This document shows positions 1-7,768 of a DNA stretch of 64,000 bases, one piece after another. The translations under genes and the position numbers were made by a program. Location: NCBI RefSeq assembly GCF_000969825.1, contig NZ_KQ033920.1:1663075-1727074 (forward strand), written 5' to 3'. The notes beneath the pieces are model-generated. The model saw only the letters and a list, made by a program, of their open reading frames with translations. It was not told where the DNA came from and ran no database searches. The DNA is from Parabacteroides gordonii MS-1 = DSM 23371 (GTDB taxonomy: Bacteria > Bacteroidota > Bacteroidia > Bacteroidales > Tannerellaceae). Position 1 is the stretch's first letter. Each line of letters opens with the position of its first letter.

Positions 1-533
1 AGAGATTAGGAAAGTGTTCTTTGAAAATAACCTATCATCAGCCGACTTATCTGTTTTCGGGAAAACTTAACCGAGCAGGGAGTGTAGCATGTCGGAAAAG
101 TCATAAGTCAGTTAGTTACCAAACTGCGACTGAATGGCGAGATGAAAAGATAGATATGAGGATAAAGTCCGAATTGATTAAACGATAGTCCGAGTGGTTC
201 CCCTTTAGGCTATGGCGTAAGGTAACTATCAATCGCCATATCGTGATACTACTTCAGTGTATAGGTATGAATGTAGCAAGAACTTATCACGACACAACCG
301 CAGTAAGCGAGTGAAGGACGGAAGTCGTATCCGACAATCTATCATGCCAACAGTTACGATGTAATAAACGGGGATTACCTATCCCGAAGTGCCGAAAGGC
401 TATTAGGTTTGACCTATGAAAATTCGGAGTGGTAACGGAGCTTCCATAGTAGTCCGAGCAAGGTAACGCCTTGTACATGGCGAAGGGAAGCAGCTAATTA
501 TTAATACAATTAACGGAAAATGTGAGAGACATT

Positions 534-2345
534 ATGAGAAGTCCAGAAAGAGTATTAAACAGTCTATCAGAACACAGTAAGGATGTAAGCTACAAGTTTG
601 AACGTCTTTACAGAATTTTGTTCAATGAGGAAATGTTCTATGTTGCCTATCAGCACATCTACGCCAAAGAGGGCAACATGACTAAAGGTTCGGACGGTCA
701 GACCATTGACAACATGAGCCTGAAACGAATTGAAAAGTTGATTGATACGTTAAAAGATGAAACGTACCAGCCCCAACCGTCAAAGAGGGTGTACATACCG
801 AAGAAAAACGGTAAGAAAAGACCTCTTGGCGTACCGACTTTCAATGACAAGTTAATACAAGAAGTAGTAAGAATGGTATTGGAAGCCATATACGAGGGAA
901 ATTTTGAATACACCTCGCATGGGTTTCGACCCAATCGAAGCTGCCATACTGCATTAACTCACATCCAAAAGGAGTTTAGCGGTGCAAAGTGGTTTGTAGA
1001 GGGAGATATAAAAGGTTTCTTTGATAATATAAGCCATGATGTATTAATAAACATACTCAAGGAGCGCATTGCGGACGAACGCTTCATACGCTTAGTACGC
1101 AAGTTTTTGAAAGCGGGATATATCGAAGAATGGCAATTCCACAATACTTACAGTGGCACACCGCAAGGGGGTATCATCAGCCCGATATTGGCTAATATAT
1201 ACCTTGACAAGCTGGATAAGTATATAAAGGAATACATAGCCAAATTCGATAAAGGGAAGAAACGAAAATTCAGTAGAGAAAGTTTGGACTTCGGCAATGC
1301 AAGAAAACGTATTGTGCGAAGATTGAAGTCCGTAAAAGACGAAAGGCAAAGGGTAAAGCTAATCCTTGAACTGAAAGCAATAGAACAAGGACGGGCTAAA
1401 TATCCCAATGGCGAAGAAATGGATGCCGATTACAGGAGAATGAAATATGCGAGATATGCAGATGATTTTCTCGTGGGAATTATCGGAAGTAAGCAAGATG
1501 CGCAACAGATAAAGGGAGATATTAAAAACTTCCTTGCTGATAAACTGGCATTGGAACTGTCTGATGAAAAGACACTTGTCACCCATACCGAAAGACCTGC
1601 CAAGTTTCTCGGATATGAAATTACTGTAAGAAAGTCCAACGACCAAAGACGTGATAAACGGGGTAGATTAAGAAGAACCTATGGTAAAAGGGTCTGCTTG
1701 AATGTCAGTATGGAAACTGTCCGTAAAAAACTGTTCGATTGGGGAGTCTTGGAAATGACAAACCGTAACGGAAAGGAAATATGGAAACCGAAATGTAAAT
1801 CGGGACTGATATTCAATGACGACCTTGAAATCCTTGATAGCTATAATCGGGAAATCGTGGGTTTCTATAATTACTACTCCATAGCCAACAACTGTGCCCA
1901 TGCCTTGAATAATTTCAAGTACATCATGGAATACAGCATGTACAAAACGTTTGCAGGCAAATATAAGTGCCGCACACGCAAGGTAAACAAGAAATATCGT
2001 AAGAACGGTAGGTTTATCATAAAGCACATGACTAAAACAGGTGTAAAGGAAAGATACTTTTACGACGGTGGCTTCAAACGCAAGAAGCCCACCTATAAAT
2101 CGGAATGTGACACCATGCCACGAACAATTTATACTGCGGGGCGGACAAGTCTTGTTGAAAGGCTGAAAGCCCATGAGTGTGAATTATGTGGAGCGACAGA
2201 CGACCTTGTTATGCACCATGTAAGGAAACTAAAGAACTTGCAGGGTAAGGAAAGCTGGGAACGACACATGATTGCCCGCAAACGCAAAACGATTGCCGTG
2301 TGCAGGAGTTGTCACAAAAAGATACATGACGGAAAGATAGACTAA
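534..2345 (+). CDS. ltrA: Group II intron-encoded reverse transcriptase/maturase with HNH endonuclease
   Basis: Multifunctional intron protein: it folds the intron RNA for splicing, nicks the target DNA and reverse-transcribes the intron. The order is RT fingers/palm (conserved GFRPNRSCHTAL, then SGTPQGGIISPILANIYL, then the catalytic YADD in YARYADDFLVG), the X/maturase region around residues 380-500, and a C-terminal HNH endonuclease with CELCG, HH and CRSCHKKIH zinc/metal residues. About 603 aa, close to LtrA of Lactococcus Ll.LtrB, which it resembles throughout. I chose the ATG at 534; an in-frame GTG at 522 would add four residues. No frameshift or stop is seen, so RT, maturase and endonuclease functions all appear intact. 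It is nested inside intron domain IV. Confidence 0.96.
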   Translation: MRSPERVLNSLSEHSKDVSYKFERLYRILFNEEMFYVAYQHIYAKEGNMTKGSDGQTIDNMSLKRIEKLIDTLKDETYQPQPSKRVYIPKKNGKKRPLGVPTFNDKLIQEVVRMVLEAIYEGNFEYTSHGFRPNRSCHTALTHIQKEFSGAKWFVEGDIKGFFDNISHDVLINILKERIADERFIRLVRKFLKAGYIEEWQFHNTYSGTPQGGIISPILANIYLDKLDKYIKEYIAKFDKGKKRKFSRESLDFGNARKRIVRRLKSVKDERQRVKLILELKAIEQGRAKYPNGEEMDADYRRMKYARYADDFLVGIIGSKQDAQQIKGDIKNFLADKLALELSDEKTLVTHTERPAKFLGYEITVRKSNDQRRDKRGRLRRTYGKRVCLNVSMETVRKKLFDWGVLEMTNRNGKEIWKPKCKSGLIFNDDLEILDSYNREIVGFYNYYSIANNCAHALNNFKYIMEYSMYKTFAGKYKCRTRKVNKKYRKNGRFIIKHMTKTGVKERYFYDGGFKRKKPTYKSECDTMPRTIYTAGRTSLVERLKAHECELCGATDDLVMHHVRKLKNLQGKESWERHMIARKRKTIAVCRSCHKKIHDGKID

Positions 2346-2355
2346 AATTAGTGGA

Positions 2356-2450
2356 GAGCCGGATACGCTGAGAGGTGTAAGTCCGGTTCGGGGGCGAGCA
2401 TTTGGAAACCTACCATAGAAATATGACAAGGCGCTGGGTGCTTAGCCTAC
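2356..2450 (+). ncRNA. Group II intron domains V and VI
   Basis: Domain V is a 34-nt hairpin at 2356-2389, beginning GAGCCGGAUACGC and ending GUCCGGUUC, with the AGC-type catalytic triad region of the family. Domain VI follows: GGC GAGCA at 2393-2400 pairs with UGCUU at 2439-2443 and GCC at 2445-2447, leaving A2444 bulged as the lariat branch point. These elements fix the 3' splice site at 2450/2451. Confidence 0.9.
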
Positions 2451-3192
2451 ATTCTTCATCGATGACAAACAAGCTATTAGAAGTGTTGAAATTGGATCAT
2501 CAGAACTAATCCGAGATTGTGCAAAAGAATATGAGGCTGATATTGTTGAAATTGAATTAAAATCTCAATTTAGATGCAATGGTTCTGATAACTATTTAGA
2601 CTGGCTTGAACAAGTTATTTATAATGAGCCTATAAAATCATCTTTTAAAAAAGAAGAATTTGATTTTAGAGTTTTTGATGATCCACAAACATTGTATGAA
2701 GAAATAAAGAAAAAAGATAATGTTGAAAATCAAACAGCCCGTCTCACTGCAGGCTTTTGTTGGCCTTGGTCTAGTGATTTAGATGAAAATGGTAATTTAG
2801 TAAAAGATGTAACAATTGATAAATTTGCAATGCCTTGGGAAACAAAAGATACTATTACTAGTATTCCTGAAGGTTATGTTAAGTGGTATGAATGGGCATA
2901 TAAACCTGAAGGAATAAAGCAAGTTGGATGTATATATACAGCACAAGGGTTTGAATTTGATTATATAGGGGTTATCATTAGTCCAGATTTGCGATATGAT
3001 ACAGAAAAACAATGTTTAGTTACTGATATAAATAAAATAAAAGATCCTGTATTAAAGAGAAATTCCACAAATTTCGATAACTATGTTCGCAATATTTATC
3101 GAGTTTTAATGTCACGTGGGATGAAAGGATGCTATGTATATTGCTGTGACAACAATTTAAAAGAATACATCAAATCAAAATTACAACAATAA
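2451..3192 (+). CDS. 3' exon of an intron-split DUF2075 (Schlafen-like/helicase-like) ATPase gene
   Basis: The frame opens directly at the intron junction with FFIDDKQAIRSVEIG and runs 246 codons to a TAA. Family features are the FIDDKQ motif, TAQGFEFDYIGVI near the middle and YRVLMSRGMKGCYVYC near the end. The last two correspond to late helicase motifs of DUF2075 proteins, which are often linked to restriction or defence loci. The Walker A half must lie upstream of the window, on the other side of the intron. The gene can give full-length protein only if the intron splices. An internal ATG at 2692 could give a shorter product but would lack the FIDD motif. Base composition is more AT-rich than the core genes to the right, suggesting transfer. 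Confidence 0.85.
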
Positions 3193-3208
3193 CTCTATAA
3201 TTATAAAA

Positions 3209-3238
3209 ATAAGGCTCCGTTTCGGAGCTTTATTTTTA
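3209..3238 (+). terminator. Rho-independent terminator after the DUF2075 exon
   Basis: Stem AAGGCTCCG / CGGAGCTT with a TTT loop, followed by TATTTTTAT, 17 bases after the TAA of the preceding frame. Confidence 0.85.
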
Positions 3239-3265
3239 TATGTACAGTTTGTGTTACACGAAGCA

Positions 3266-3400
3266 ATGATCACAGTTTTAAAAAAAGCTAATAAGCCTTT
3301 AACTAGCAGTGAAATCGCTGATAAAATTAATGATCAAAATTTATATAAAAGAAATACCCTGCCTTATCAACGCTTATTAAAGAGAAATAAGACGTTTTAG
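3266..3400 (+). pseudogene. Remnant of a HARE-HTH-like domain
   Basis: A 44-codon frame, MITVLKKANKPLTSSEIAD and onward, resembles the N-terminal half of HARE-HTH (HB1/ASXL/restriction endonuclease) winged-helix domains, which often sit on restriction enzymes. The upstream in-frame codons (LHEA) also fit the family, so the true domain starts earlier. After about 30 residues the similarity is lost and a TAG follows, so I read it as a decayed fragment rather than a working gene. It sits between the DUF2075 terminator and the tRNA-Pro. Family assignment is from pattern memory only. Confidence 0.45.
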
Positions 3401-3402
3401 CA

Positions 3403-3441
3403 TAAAAAAAACGAGCCAATACAATAATGTACCGACTCGTT
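3403..3441 (-). terminator. Terminator downstream of tRNA-Pro
   Basis: AACGAG at 3410-3415 pairs with CTCGTT at 3436-3441 around an AT-rich loop. On the minus strand the stem is followed by a run of T (AAAAAAA at 3404-3410 on the plus strand), as expected for the end of the leftward tRNA transcript. Confidence 0.65.
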
Positions 3442-3479
3442 ATCTCTTTAATTAGCTGAAAACAACTTTTTGTTTTGTG

Positions 3480-3554
3480 TCGGGGTACCAGGATTCGAAC
3501 CTGGGACCCCCTGCTCCCAAAGCAGGTGCGCTAACCGGACTGCGCTACACCCCG
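3480..3554 (-). tRNA. tRNA-Pro (anticodon UGG)
   Basis: The minus strand folds as a standard cloverleaf: acceptor CGGGGTG / TACCCCG, anticodon loop TTTGGGA in the stem CCTGC/GCAGG, and T arm CCAGG TTCGAAT CCTGG. The anticodon is TGG. The discriminator is A and CCA is not encoded. It marks the left limit of core-like DNA; the intron and DUF2075 DNA lies on its 3' side. Confidence 0.97.
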
Positions 3555-3719
3555 TTTTACAACCGCTTTATTGTCGATTGCGGTGCAAAGGTAAGCATTT
3601 ATTTTTAACCACCAAATATTTCGTGTTTTTTTTTAATTGATTACTTTCGCATCTGTTTTATTACCTCAACTAAAGGGAAAGGAGGAAAAGCAAAGGAAAG
3701 AAGTAGATCATTAAACATG

Positions 3720-3742
3720 AACATATTGCAGGCCAATATGTT
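3720..3742. repeat. Inverted repeat upstream of the recombinase gene
   Basis: AACATATTG (3720-3728) and CAATATGTT (3734-3742) are perfect complements separated by CAGGC. The palindrome lies about 32 bases before the recombinase ATG and next to TATAATATAA. It could be an operator or a recombination site. The rest of 3555-3773 is AT-rich with no gene. Confidence 0.6.
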
Positions 3743-3773
3743 ATAATATAAACATATCAACATTGAAAATAGT

Positions 3774-4418
3774 ATGATAATTGCCTATACACGAACATAT
3801 TCAAACAAGCAACAAAGTGACAATCAAAAAAATGCGATTGAACAATTTGCAGTAAATAATAACATAACCATAGACAAATGGCATAATGATTCTCGAACTA
3901 CTTCTTCACGCCATAAAAACAGGCTTGAAGAAATAATTAAGAATATGAATGCCGGCGACACACTGATTGTGGCAGATGTTACCCGTCTAAGCCGGAAATT
4001 AATGGAAATTATGCATTTGATCTTGTTATGTATTGAGAAGAAAGTGACACTTTACTGTCTTAAGGAAGGGTACACTTTCGAAGATAACGTCGACAGCAAG
4101 ACGTTGGCATTTACTTTCGGACTCGTTTCAGAGATTGAAAGTAAACTAATCTCGACCCGTACAAGAGAATCTCTTGAGATCAGTAGAAATAAAGGGACAG
4201 CTCTCGGACGACCCAAAGGAACTCCTAAAATGGATCACCTGCTTGCTCAGAAAGAACAGATAGAAAAAGAGCTAAACGAAGAAAAAGCGACTTATGCTGA
4301 ACTGGCTGAATATTACCAGGTGTCATTAAGTAGTTTTAAAAATTTCGTCAGAAACAATATCAGCCCTAGCCTTCCGGGAAGAAAAAGAACCGGAAAGAGA
4401 AAGAAAAAGATGGATTGA
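3774..4418 (+). CDS. Diverged serine recombinase, Mpi-like DNA invertase family
   Basis: 214 aa. The N-terminal resolvase/invertase fold spans residues 1-140 and a small HTH spans about 175-200 (ATYAELAEYYQVSLSSFKNF). Family marks include GDTLIVADVTRLSRKLMEIM, KEGYTFEDNVDSKTLAFTFGLVSEIE, LISTRTRE and LGRPKG, as in Bacteroidales master invertases that flip promoters. At the nucleophile the usual YxRVSTxKQ is YTRTYSNKQ: Tyr5, Arg7, Lys12 and Gln13 line up, but position 9 is Tyr and the Ser is at 10. The enzyme may be inactive or may use a shifted Ser. It is monocistronic, preceded by a palindrome at 3720-3742 and closed by a strong terminator. It could act in trans on inverted repeats such as those at 27.6-27.8 kb, but nothing in the sequence proves that. 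Confidence 0.85.
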   Translation: MIIAYTRTYSNKQQSDNQKNAIEQFAVNNNITIDKWHNDSRTTSSRHKNRLEEIIKNMNAGDTLIVADVTRLSRKLMEIMHLILLCIEKKVTLYCLKEGYTFEDNVDSKTLAFTFGLVSEIESKLISTRTRESLEISRNKGTALGRPKGTPKMDHLLAQKEQIEKELNEEKATYAELAEYYQVSLSSFKNFVRNNISPSLPGRKRTGKRKKKMD

Positions 4419-4431
4419 ACAGTCAATAAAT

Positions 4432-4486
4432 AAAAAGGGGAATTGAAAATAATCGACAGGCTAATACATTTTCAATTCCCCTTTTT
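4432..4486. terminator. Strong bidirectional terminator
   Basis: A perfect 19-bp stem (AAAAAGGGGAATTGAAAAT at 4432-4450 against 4468-4486) has T-runs on both strands. It separates the rightward recombinase gene from the leftward acyl-CoA synthetase gene. Confidence 0.95.
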
Positions 4487-4504
4487 TATTTCGTATTTAT
4501 ACGA

Positions 4505-6589
4505 TCACTTTTCAATCCTTATCCGTGCATCGACAGCAAACAATCCCCGGTCAGTTGCCAACAGCGGATTAATATCCATCTCTTTTATCTCAGAAGCAAA
4601 GCGAAGGATAGTAGAAAGACGAACGATAATATCTGCATATTGCTGCTCATCAATACCTTTTTGTCCACGTGTTCCCTTTATGATTGGATATCCGCGCAAA
4701 GAATGGATCATTGAATATGTTTCATCATATGATAAAGGAGCCAACCCGTATGATACATCTTTCAGTACTTCGACGAAAATACCTCCTAATCCGCAAAGTA
4801 TAACATGGCCGAAACCTTCCTCATACTTCGCACCGAGGAACAACTCCTGCCCTTTCAGCATAGGCTGAACCATAATGGCCGTTACATCCGGTAAGCGCAT
4901 CATACGCTCGAATTCGAACAATAAATGTTCTTCACTCCGGATATTCAAGGCAACGCCACCGATATCACTTTTGTGTACAGGACCAACCACCTTAGCTACA
5001 ACCGGGAATTTTACCTTCTTGGCAAATGCTATCAGCTCGTCTTTATCCGTCGATGTAAACTCTTCCACTAACGGAATATTTGCAGCTCCCAATAAAGTTC
5101 GAACCTGTTCGGGTGCCAGATAACCGTTTGAAGGTAACTGATCGATAATCCGGCGTACTTCCGGTACGTTGACACCATATAACTGAATATCGGTACTCAT
5201 CGGCTTCGGCGTATTGATCACGCGCGAAAGAGCTGTTCCCAATGTCACCTCATCGGAGAAGTTGACGTGACCTTTCTTTACAAAACTGCGCACTTCAGGA
5301 CCTGCCGTTACAATAGATGGTAAAACAGGGAAGATAGGTTTCTTACATTCCTCCATCTTTTTATGAAGTACCTCGTATGTCTCATAGAGTTTGACCAGGC
5401 CGGGACTACCGAAAATAACCATCATCAAATCGATCTCCTCAAAATGATTTTCACAATAATCGATCGCGGTAGCTAAATGTTCAGGCGTACCGGTTCCGAT
5501 TATATCGATCGGATTACCGACAGCGGCTCCAGGATACAATTTGGATTTCAATTCAGCAGCAATCGGCCCTTCCAGATTCGGCACATTCAGACGCCCTTTC
5601 GAAAGAGCATCGGCCAACATGACCGCCGGGCCTCCGGCATGGGTTATAATAGCACAATTCTTTCCTTTCACCTCTTTCAATGTAAAGATACTGGCAACCG
5701 TAGTCAATTCTTCACGACTGAAACAACGTACGATACCTGCTTTACGGAATAAAGCTTCAACGGCTGAATCCGAGCTGGCTATTGCACCGGTATGTGACGA
5801 AGCGGCACGTTTACCCGATTCCGTACTACCAGCTTTAATGGCAGCAATATGACAGCCTTTACGGATCAATGAGGATGCATGATAAAGCAGTTTATCCGGA
5901 TTCTTGATTTGTTCTATATAAAGCATTTTAATCTTTGAGTCGAGCACAGGATCAAAGTGACGATCCATATACTCAAGCACCTCCTCCACTCCAATCTGCT
6001 TGGAGTTACCGACCGACCAGACAGATGAGAAACGCAACCCTTTTGTCAATGCAGACTCGATAATGAAAAGTGCCGTACCTCCGGAGCTGGAAATAAAATC
6101 CACTCCATCCGGATGAAATTCAGGTATAGGTTGCGTAAATACGCCGTGAAATTTCGTATTCATCAGCCCGATACAGTTCGGGCCGATCATGGAAGCGCCG
6201 GCTTCGTTCACTGTTGCCAGCATCTGGTCTTCTAAAAGGGCTCCCTCATGGGTTTCTTCGCCAAAACCGGCAGAAACAACGATAAAAGCTTTTACATTCT
6301 TCTGATTAGCCAGTACATCGATAGCCTCAGGACAAGAAGGACCGGGAATCGACACGATAGCCATCTCCGTGTCCGGTATATCATGTACAGAATGATAAGA
6401 TTTCAAACCTTGTACATCGTCTTCCCTAGCGTTGACAACATACAGTTCTCCTTTATATTTACCATCCAGAAGATTTCGTACCAACCGTCCACCCGGCTTG
6501 TGTACATTATTTGAGCCACCTACTACAACGATGCTCTTAGGGTCGATTAATTCTCGGTTAATCATAACATTTTGATTAATTTGGTTCAA
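4505..6589 (-). CDS. ADP-forming acetyl/acyl-CoA synthetase (fused alpha-beta, NDP-forming)
   Basis: Converts acyl-CoA + ADP + Pi to acid + CoA + ATP, an energy-conserving last step in fermentation. The 694-aa chain has an N-terminal CoA-binding Rossmann domain (IVVVGGSNNVHKPGGR near residue 21), two succinyl-CoA-synthetase-like domains with the phospho-histidine in AASSHTGAIASSD, and a C-terminal ATP-grasp domain with VAKVVGPVHKSDIGGV. The length fits single-chain archaeal/bacterial ACD enzymes. The substrate (acetate, propionate or branched acids) cannot be read from sequence. It is monocistronic, with a TATATTTG box just upstream and the bidirectional terminator downstream. Confidence 0.92.
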   Translation of the reverse strand: MNQINQNVMINRELIDPKSIVVVGGSNNVHKPGGRLVRNLLDGKYKGELYVVNAREDDVQGLKSYHSVHDIPDTEMAIVSIPGPSCPEAIDVLANQKNVKAFIVVSAGFGEETHEGALLEDQMLATVNEAGASMIGPNCIGLMNTKFHGVFTQPIPEFHPDGVDFISSSGGTALFIIESALTKGLRFSSVWSVGNSKQIGVEEVLEYMDRHFDPVLDSKIKMLYIEQIKNPDKLLYHASSLIRKGCHIAAIKAGSTESGKRAASSHTGAIASSDSAVEALFRKAGIVRCFSREELTTVASIFTLKEVKGKNCAIITHAGGPAVMLADALSKGRLNVPNLEGPIAAELKSKLYPGAAVGNPIDIIGTGTPEHLATAIDYCENHFEEIDLMMVIFGSPGLVKLYETYEVLHKKMEECKKPIFPVLPSIVTAGPEVRSFVKKGHVNFSDEVTLGTALSRVINTPKPMSTDIQLYGVNVPEVRRIIDQLPSNGYLAPEQVRTLLGAANIPLVEEFTSTDKDELIAFAKKVKFPVVAKVVGPVHKSDIGGVALNIRSEEHLLFEFERMMRLPDVTAIMVQPMLKGQELFLGAKYEEGFGHVILCGLGGIFVEVLKDVSYGLAPLSYDETYSMIHSLRGYPIIKGTRGQKGIDEQQYADIIVRLSTILRFASEIKEMDINPLLATDRGLFAVDARIRIEK

Positions 6590-6599
6590 TGAATTGGAA

Positions 6600-6607
6600 C
6601 AAATATA
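6600..6607 (-). promoter_or_regulatory. -7 box for the acyl-CoA synthetase gene
   Basis: The minus strand reads TATATTTG, a full match to the Bacteroidales TAnnTTTG element, 11 bases before the start codon. No good -33 element is seen. Confidence 0.55.
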
Positions 6608-6644
6608 GCTTTTTTATCTATTCATCCACCGAAATCCGGGTAAT

Positions 6645-7409
6645 TTATTTACATTTTGTACACTCTGAGACCAACCAATCGCACCAGGCATCCATTCCGG
6701 TTCCTTTCGTAGCCGACACTTCAAAGACCTTTAAATGGTGATTCACCTTCAAAGCATTATTCTTCAACGCCTCTACATTTGTATCCAGATAGGGTGCAAG
6801 ATCGATCTTATTAATCACGCAAATATCAGCTTCAGCAAAAATATGCGGATACTTCAAAGGCTTATCATCCCCTTCCGTGGTACTCACGATTACGACTTTC
6901 TTTGCCTCTCCCAGATCGAACATAGCGGGACAAACCAAGTTGCCTACATTCTCGACAAACAATATCGAGCCATTTTCCGGAGAAAGATGCTTAACGGCAT
7001 GGTTCACCATATCAGCTTCCAGATGGCAGCCTGTTCCGGTATTCACCTGAAACACAGGTATATCGAGGGCTGCGATACGGTCGGCATCATTGGATGTTTG
7101 CTGGTCGCCTTCGATAACATATATCTTTGGGGAAGGCTGTTCGCGAACAGCCCCTACGAGACGGCGGACAGTTTCTTCCAGAAGCGTTGTCTTTCCCGAG
7201 CCGGGTGAACTCATCAGGTTCAGGCAAAAGATCTCTTTTGCTTCAAAATAACCGCGATTGCGTTCAGCCAGCAAGTTATTGCGCTGAAGAATATCCTGTT
7301 CGAGTGTTATTACTTTGCCTTCATCGTGGTGATGATGGTGATGTTCATGGCCATGATCATGGTCGTGTTCGTGATGATGATGCTCTCCGCATCCGCAAGT
7401 TCCACACAT
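6645..7409 (-). CDS. hypB: Hydrogenase nickel incorporation GTPase HypB
   Basis: GTPase that delivers nickel to the [NiFe]-hydrogenase large subunit precursor together with HypA. I start at ATG 7409, giving MCGTCGCGEHH, the usual CxxCGCG N-terminus; an upstream in-frame ATG at 7439 would overlap hypA. Residues about 9-30 are a His/Asp-rich stretch likely to store nickel. The G domain has the P-loop SSPGSGKTTL, EGDQQTSNDADRI and NKIDLAP. 254 aa. It is the last gene of hypF-hypA-hypB, 16 bases after the hypA stop. Confidence 0.97.
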   Translation of the reverse strand: MCGTCGCGEHHHHEHDHDHGHEHHHHHHDEGKVITLEQDILQRNNLLAERNRGYFEAKEIFCLNLMSSPGSGKTTLLEETVRRLVGAVREQPSPKIYVIEGDQQTSNDADRIAALDIPVFQVNTGTGCHLEADMVNHAVKHLSPENGSILFVENVGNLVCPAMFDLGEAKKVVIVSTTEGDDKPLKYPHIFAEADICVINKIDLAPYLDTNVEALKNNALKVNHHLKVFEVSATKGTGMDAWCDWLVSECTKCK

Positions 7410-7425
7410 AAGCGTTTTGTATTTA

Positions 7426-7767
7426 TTATTTAATAACAATCGATTTTACACGAAGTTCTTTTCCTTTAATGATTTTAACACAATAAGAACCGCACTCCGG
7501 ACAAGAAGCGAATAATGCTTCCATCGGGAATGTATGTCCGCAGTCGGTGCACTGTCCTTCACCCTCAATAATATGGCGTACAATAGTTGCCTGTTCGAGC
7601 ATAGACCCTTTCACTGCGCTTTCCAGGGCGAAAGCCAGGGTTTGTAGCTCCACACCGGCAAGGCGTCCGATCTCCAGCTCCAACTCTTCGACCGCTAACG
7701 AACCACGATTACGCGCCTGCTCTTCGGCAAGATCCACAATACTTTGTGCAATAGACATTTCATGCAT
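7426..7767 (-). CDS. hypA: Hydrogenase maturation nickel metallochaperone HypA
   Basis: Small zinc protein that binds nickel and passes it to the hydrogenase large subunit with HypB. Start MHEMSIAQSIVDLAEEQ at 7767 supplies the conserved His2 nickel ligand; the longer open frame beyond it overlaps hypF and is not used. The zinc site is CTDCGHTFPMEALFASCPECG, two CxxC pairs. 113 aa, the standard length. It begins one base after the hypF stop, so translation is probably coupled. Confidence 0.97.
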   Translation of the reverse strand: MHEMSIAQSIVDLAEEQARNRGSLAVEELELEIGRLAGVELQTLAFALESAVKGSMLEQATIVRHIIEGEGQCTDCGHTFPMEALFASCPECGSYCVKIIKGKELRVKSIVIK

Positions 7768-7768
7768 A

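Larger units (their letters stand above)
1..2450 (+). mobile_element. Group II intron (Ll.LtrB-like), 5' end truncated by the window
   Basis: A self-splicing retroelement that moves by retrohoming. Bases 1-520 resemble the domain I-III RNA of Ll.LtrB-type introns (for example the segment near 41-100). An intron-encoded maturase follows in domain IV, and domains V and VI close the element at 2356-2450. The canonical GUGYG 5' end is not in the window, so I place the true start a few tens of bases upstream. The 3' end is set at 2450 because the predicted domain VI branch-point A (2444) lies seven bases from a terminal AC, as in Ll.LtrB. The RNA parts I can see and the reading frame look intact, so the intron may be active. 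It interrupts a DUF2075 gene whose 3' exon starts at 2451. Confidence 0.93.

Noticed and set aside
10-20. GTGTT near base 14 as the intron 5' splice site
   Set aside because: Not the GUGYG consensus, and by comparison with Ll.LtrB the domain I start should lie further upstream, outside the window.
3480-4418. tRNA-Pro plus recombinase as an integrative element with att sites
   Set aside because: The recombinase is of the small invertase type, not a tyrosine integrase, and no copy of the tRNA 3' end was seen in the window.
4443-4868. 141-codon open frame on the plus strand after the recombinase gene
   Set aside because: It runs through the terminator and antisense to the acyl-CoA synthetase; no domain.
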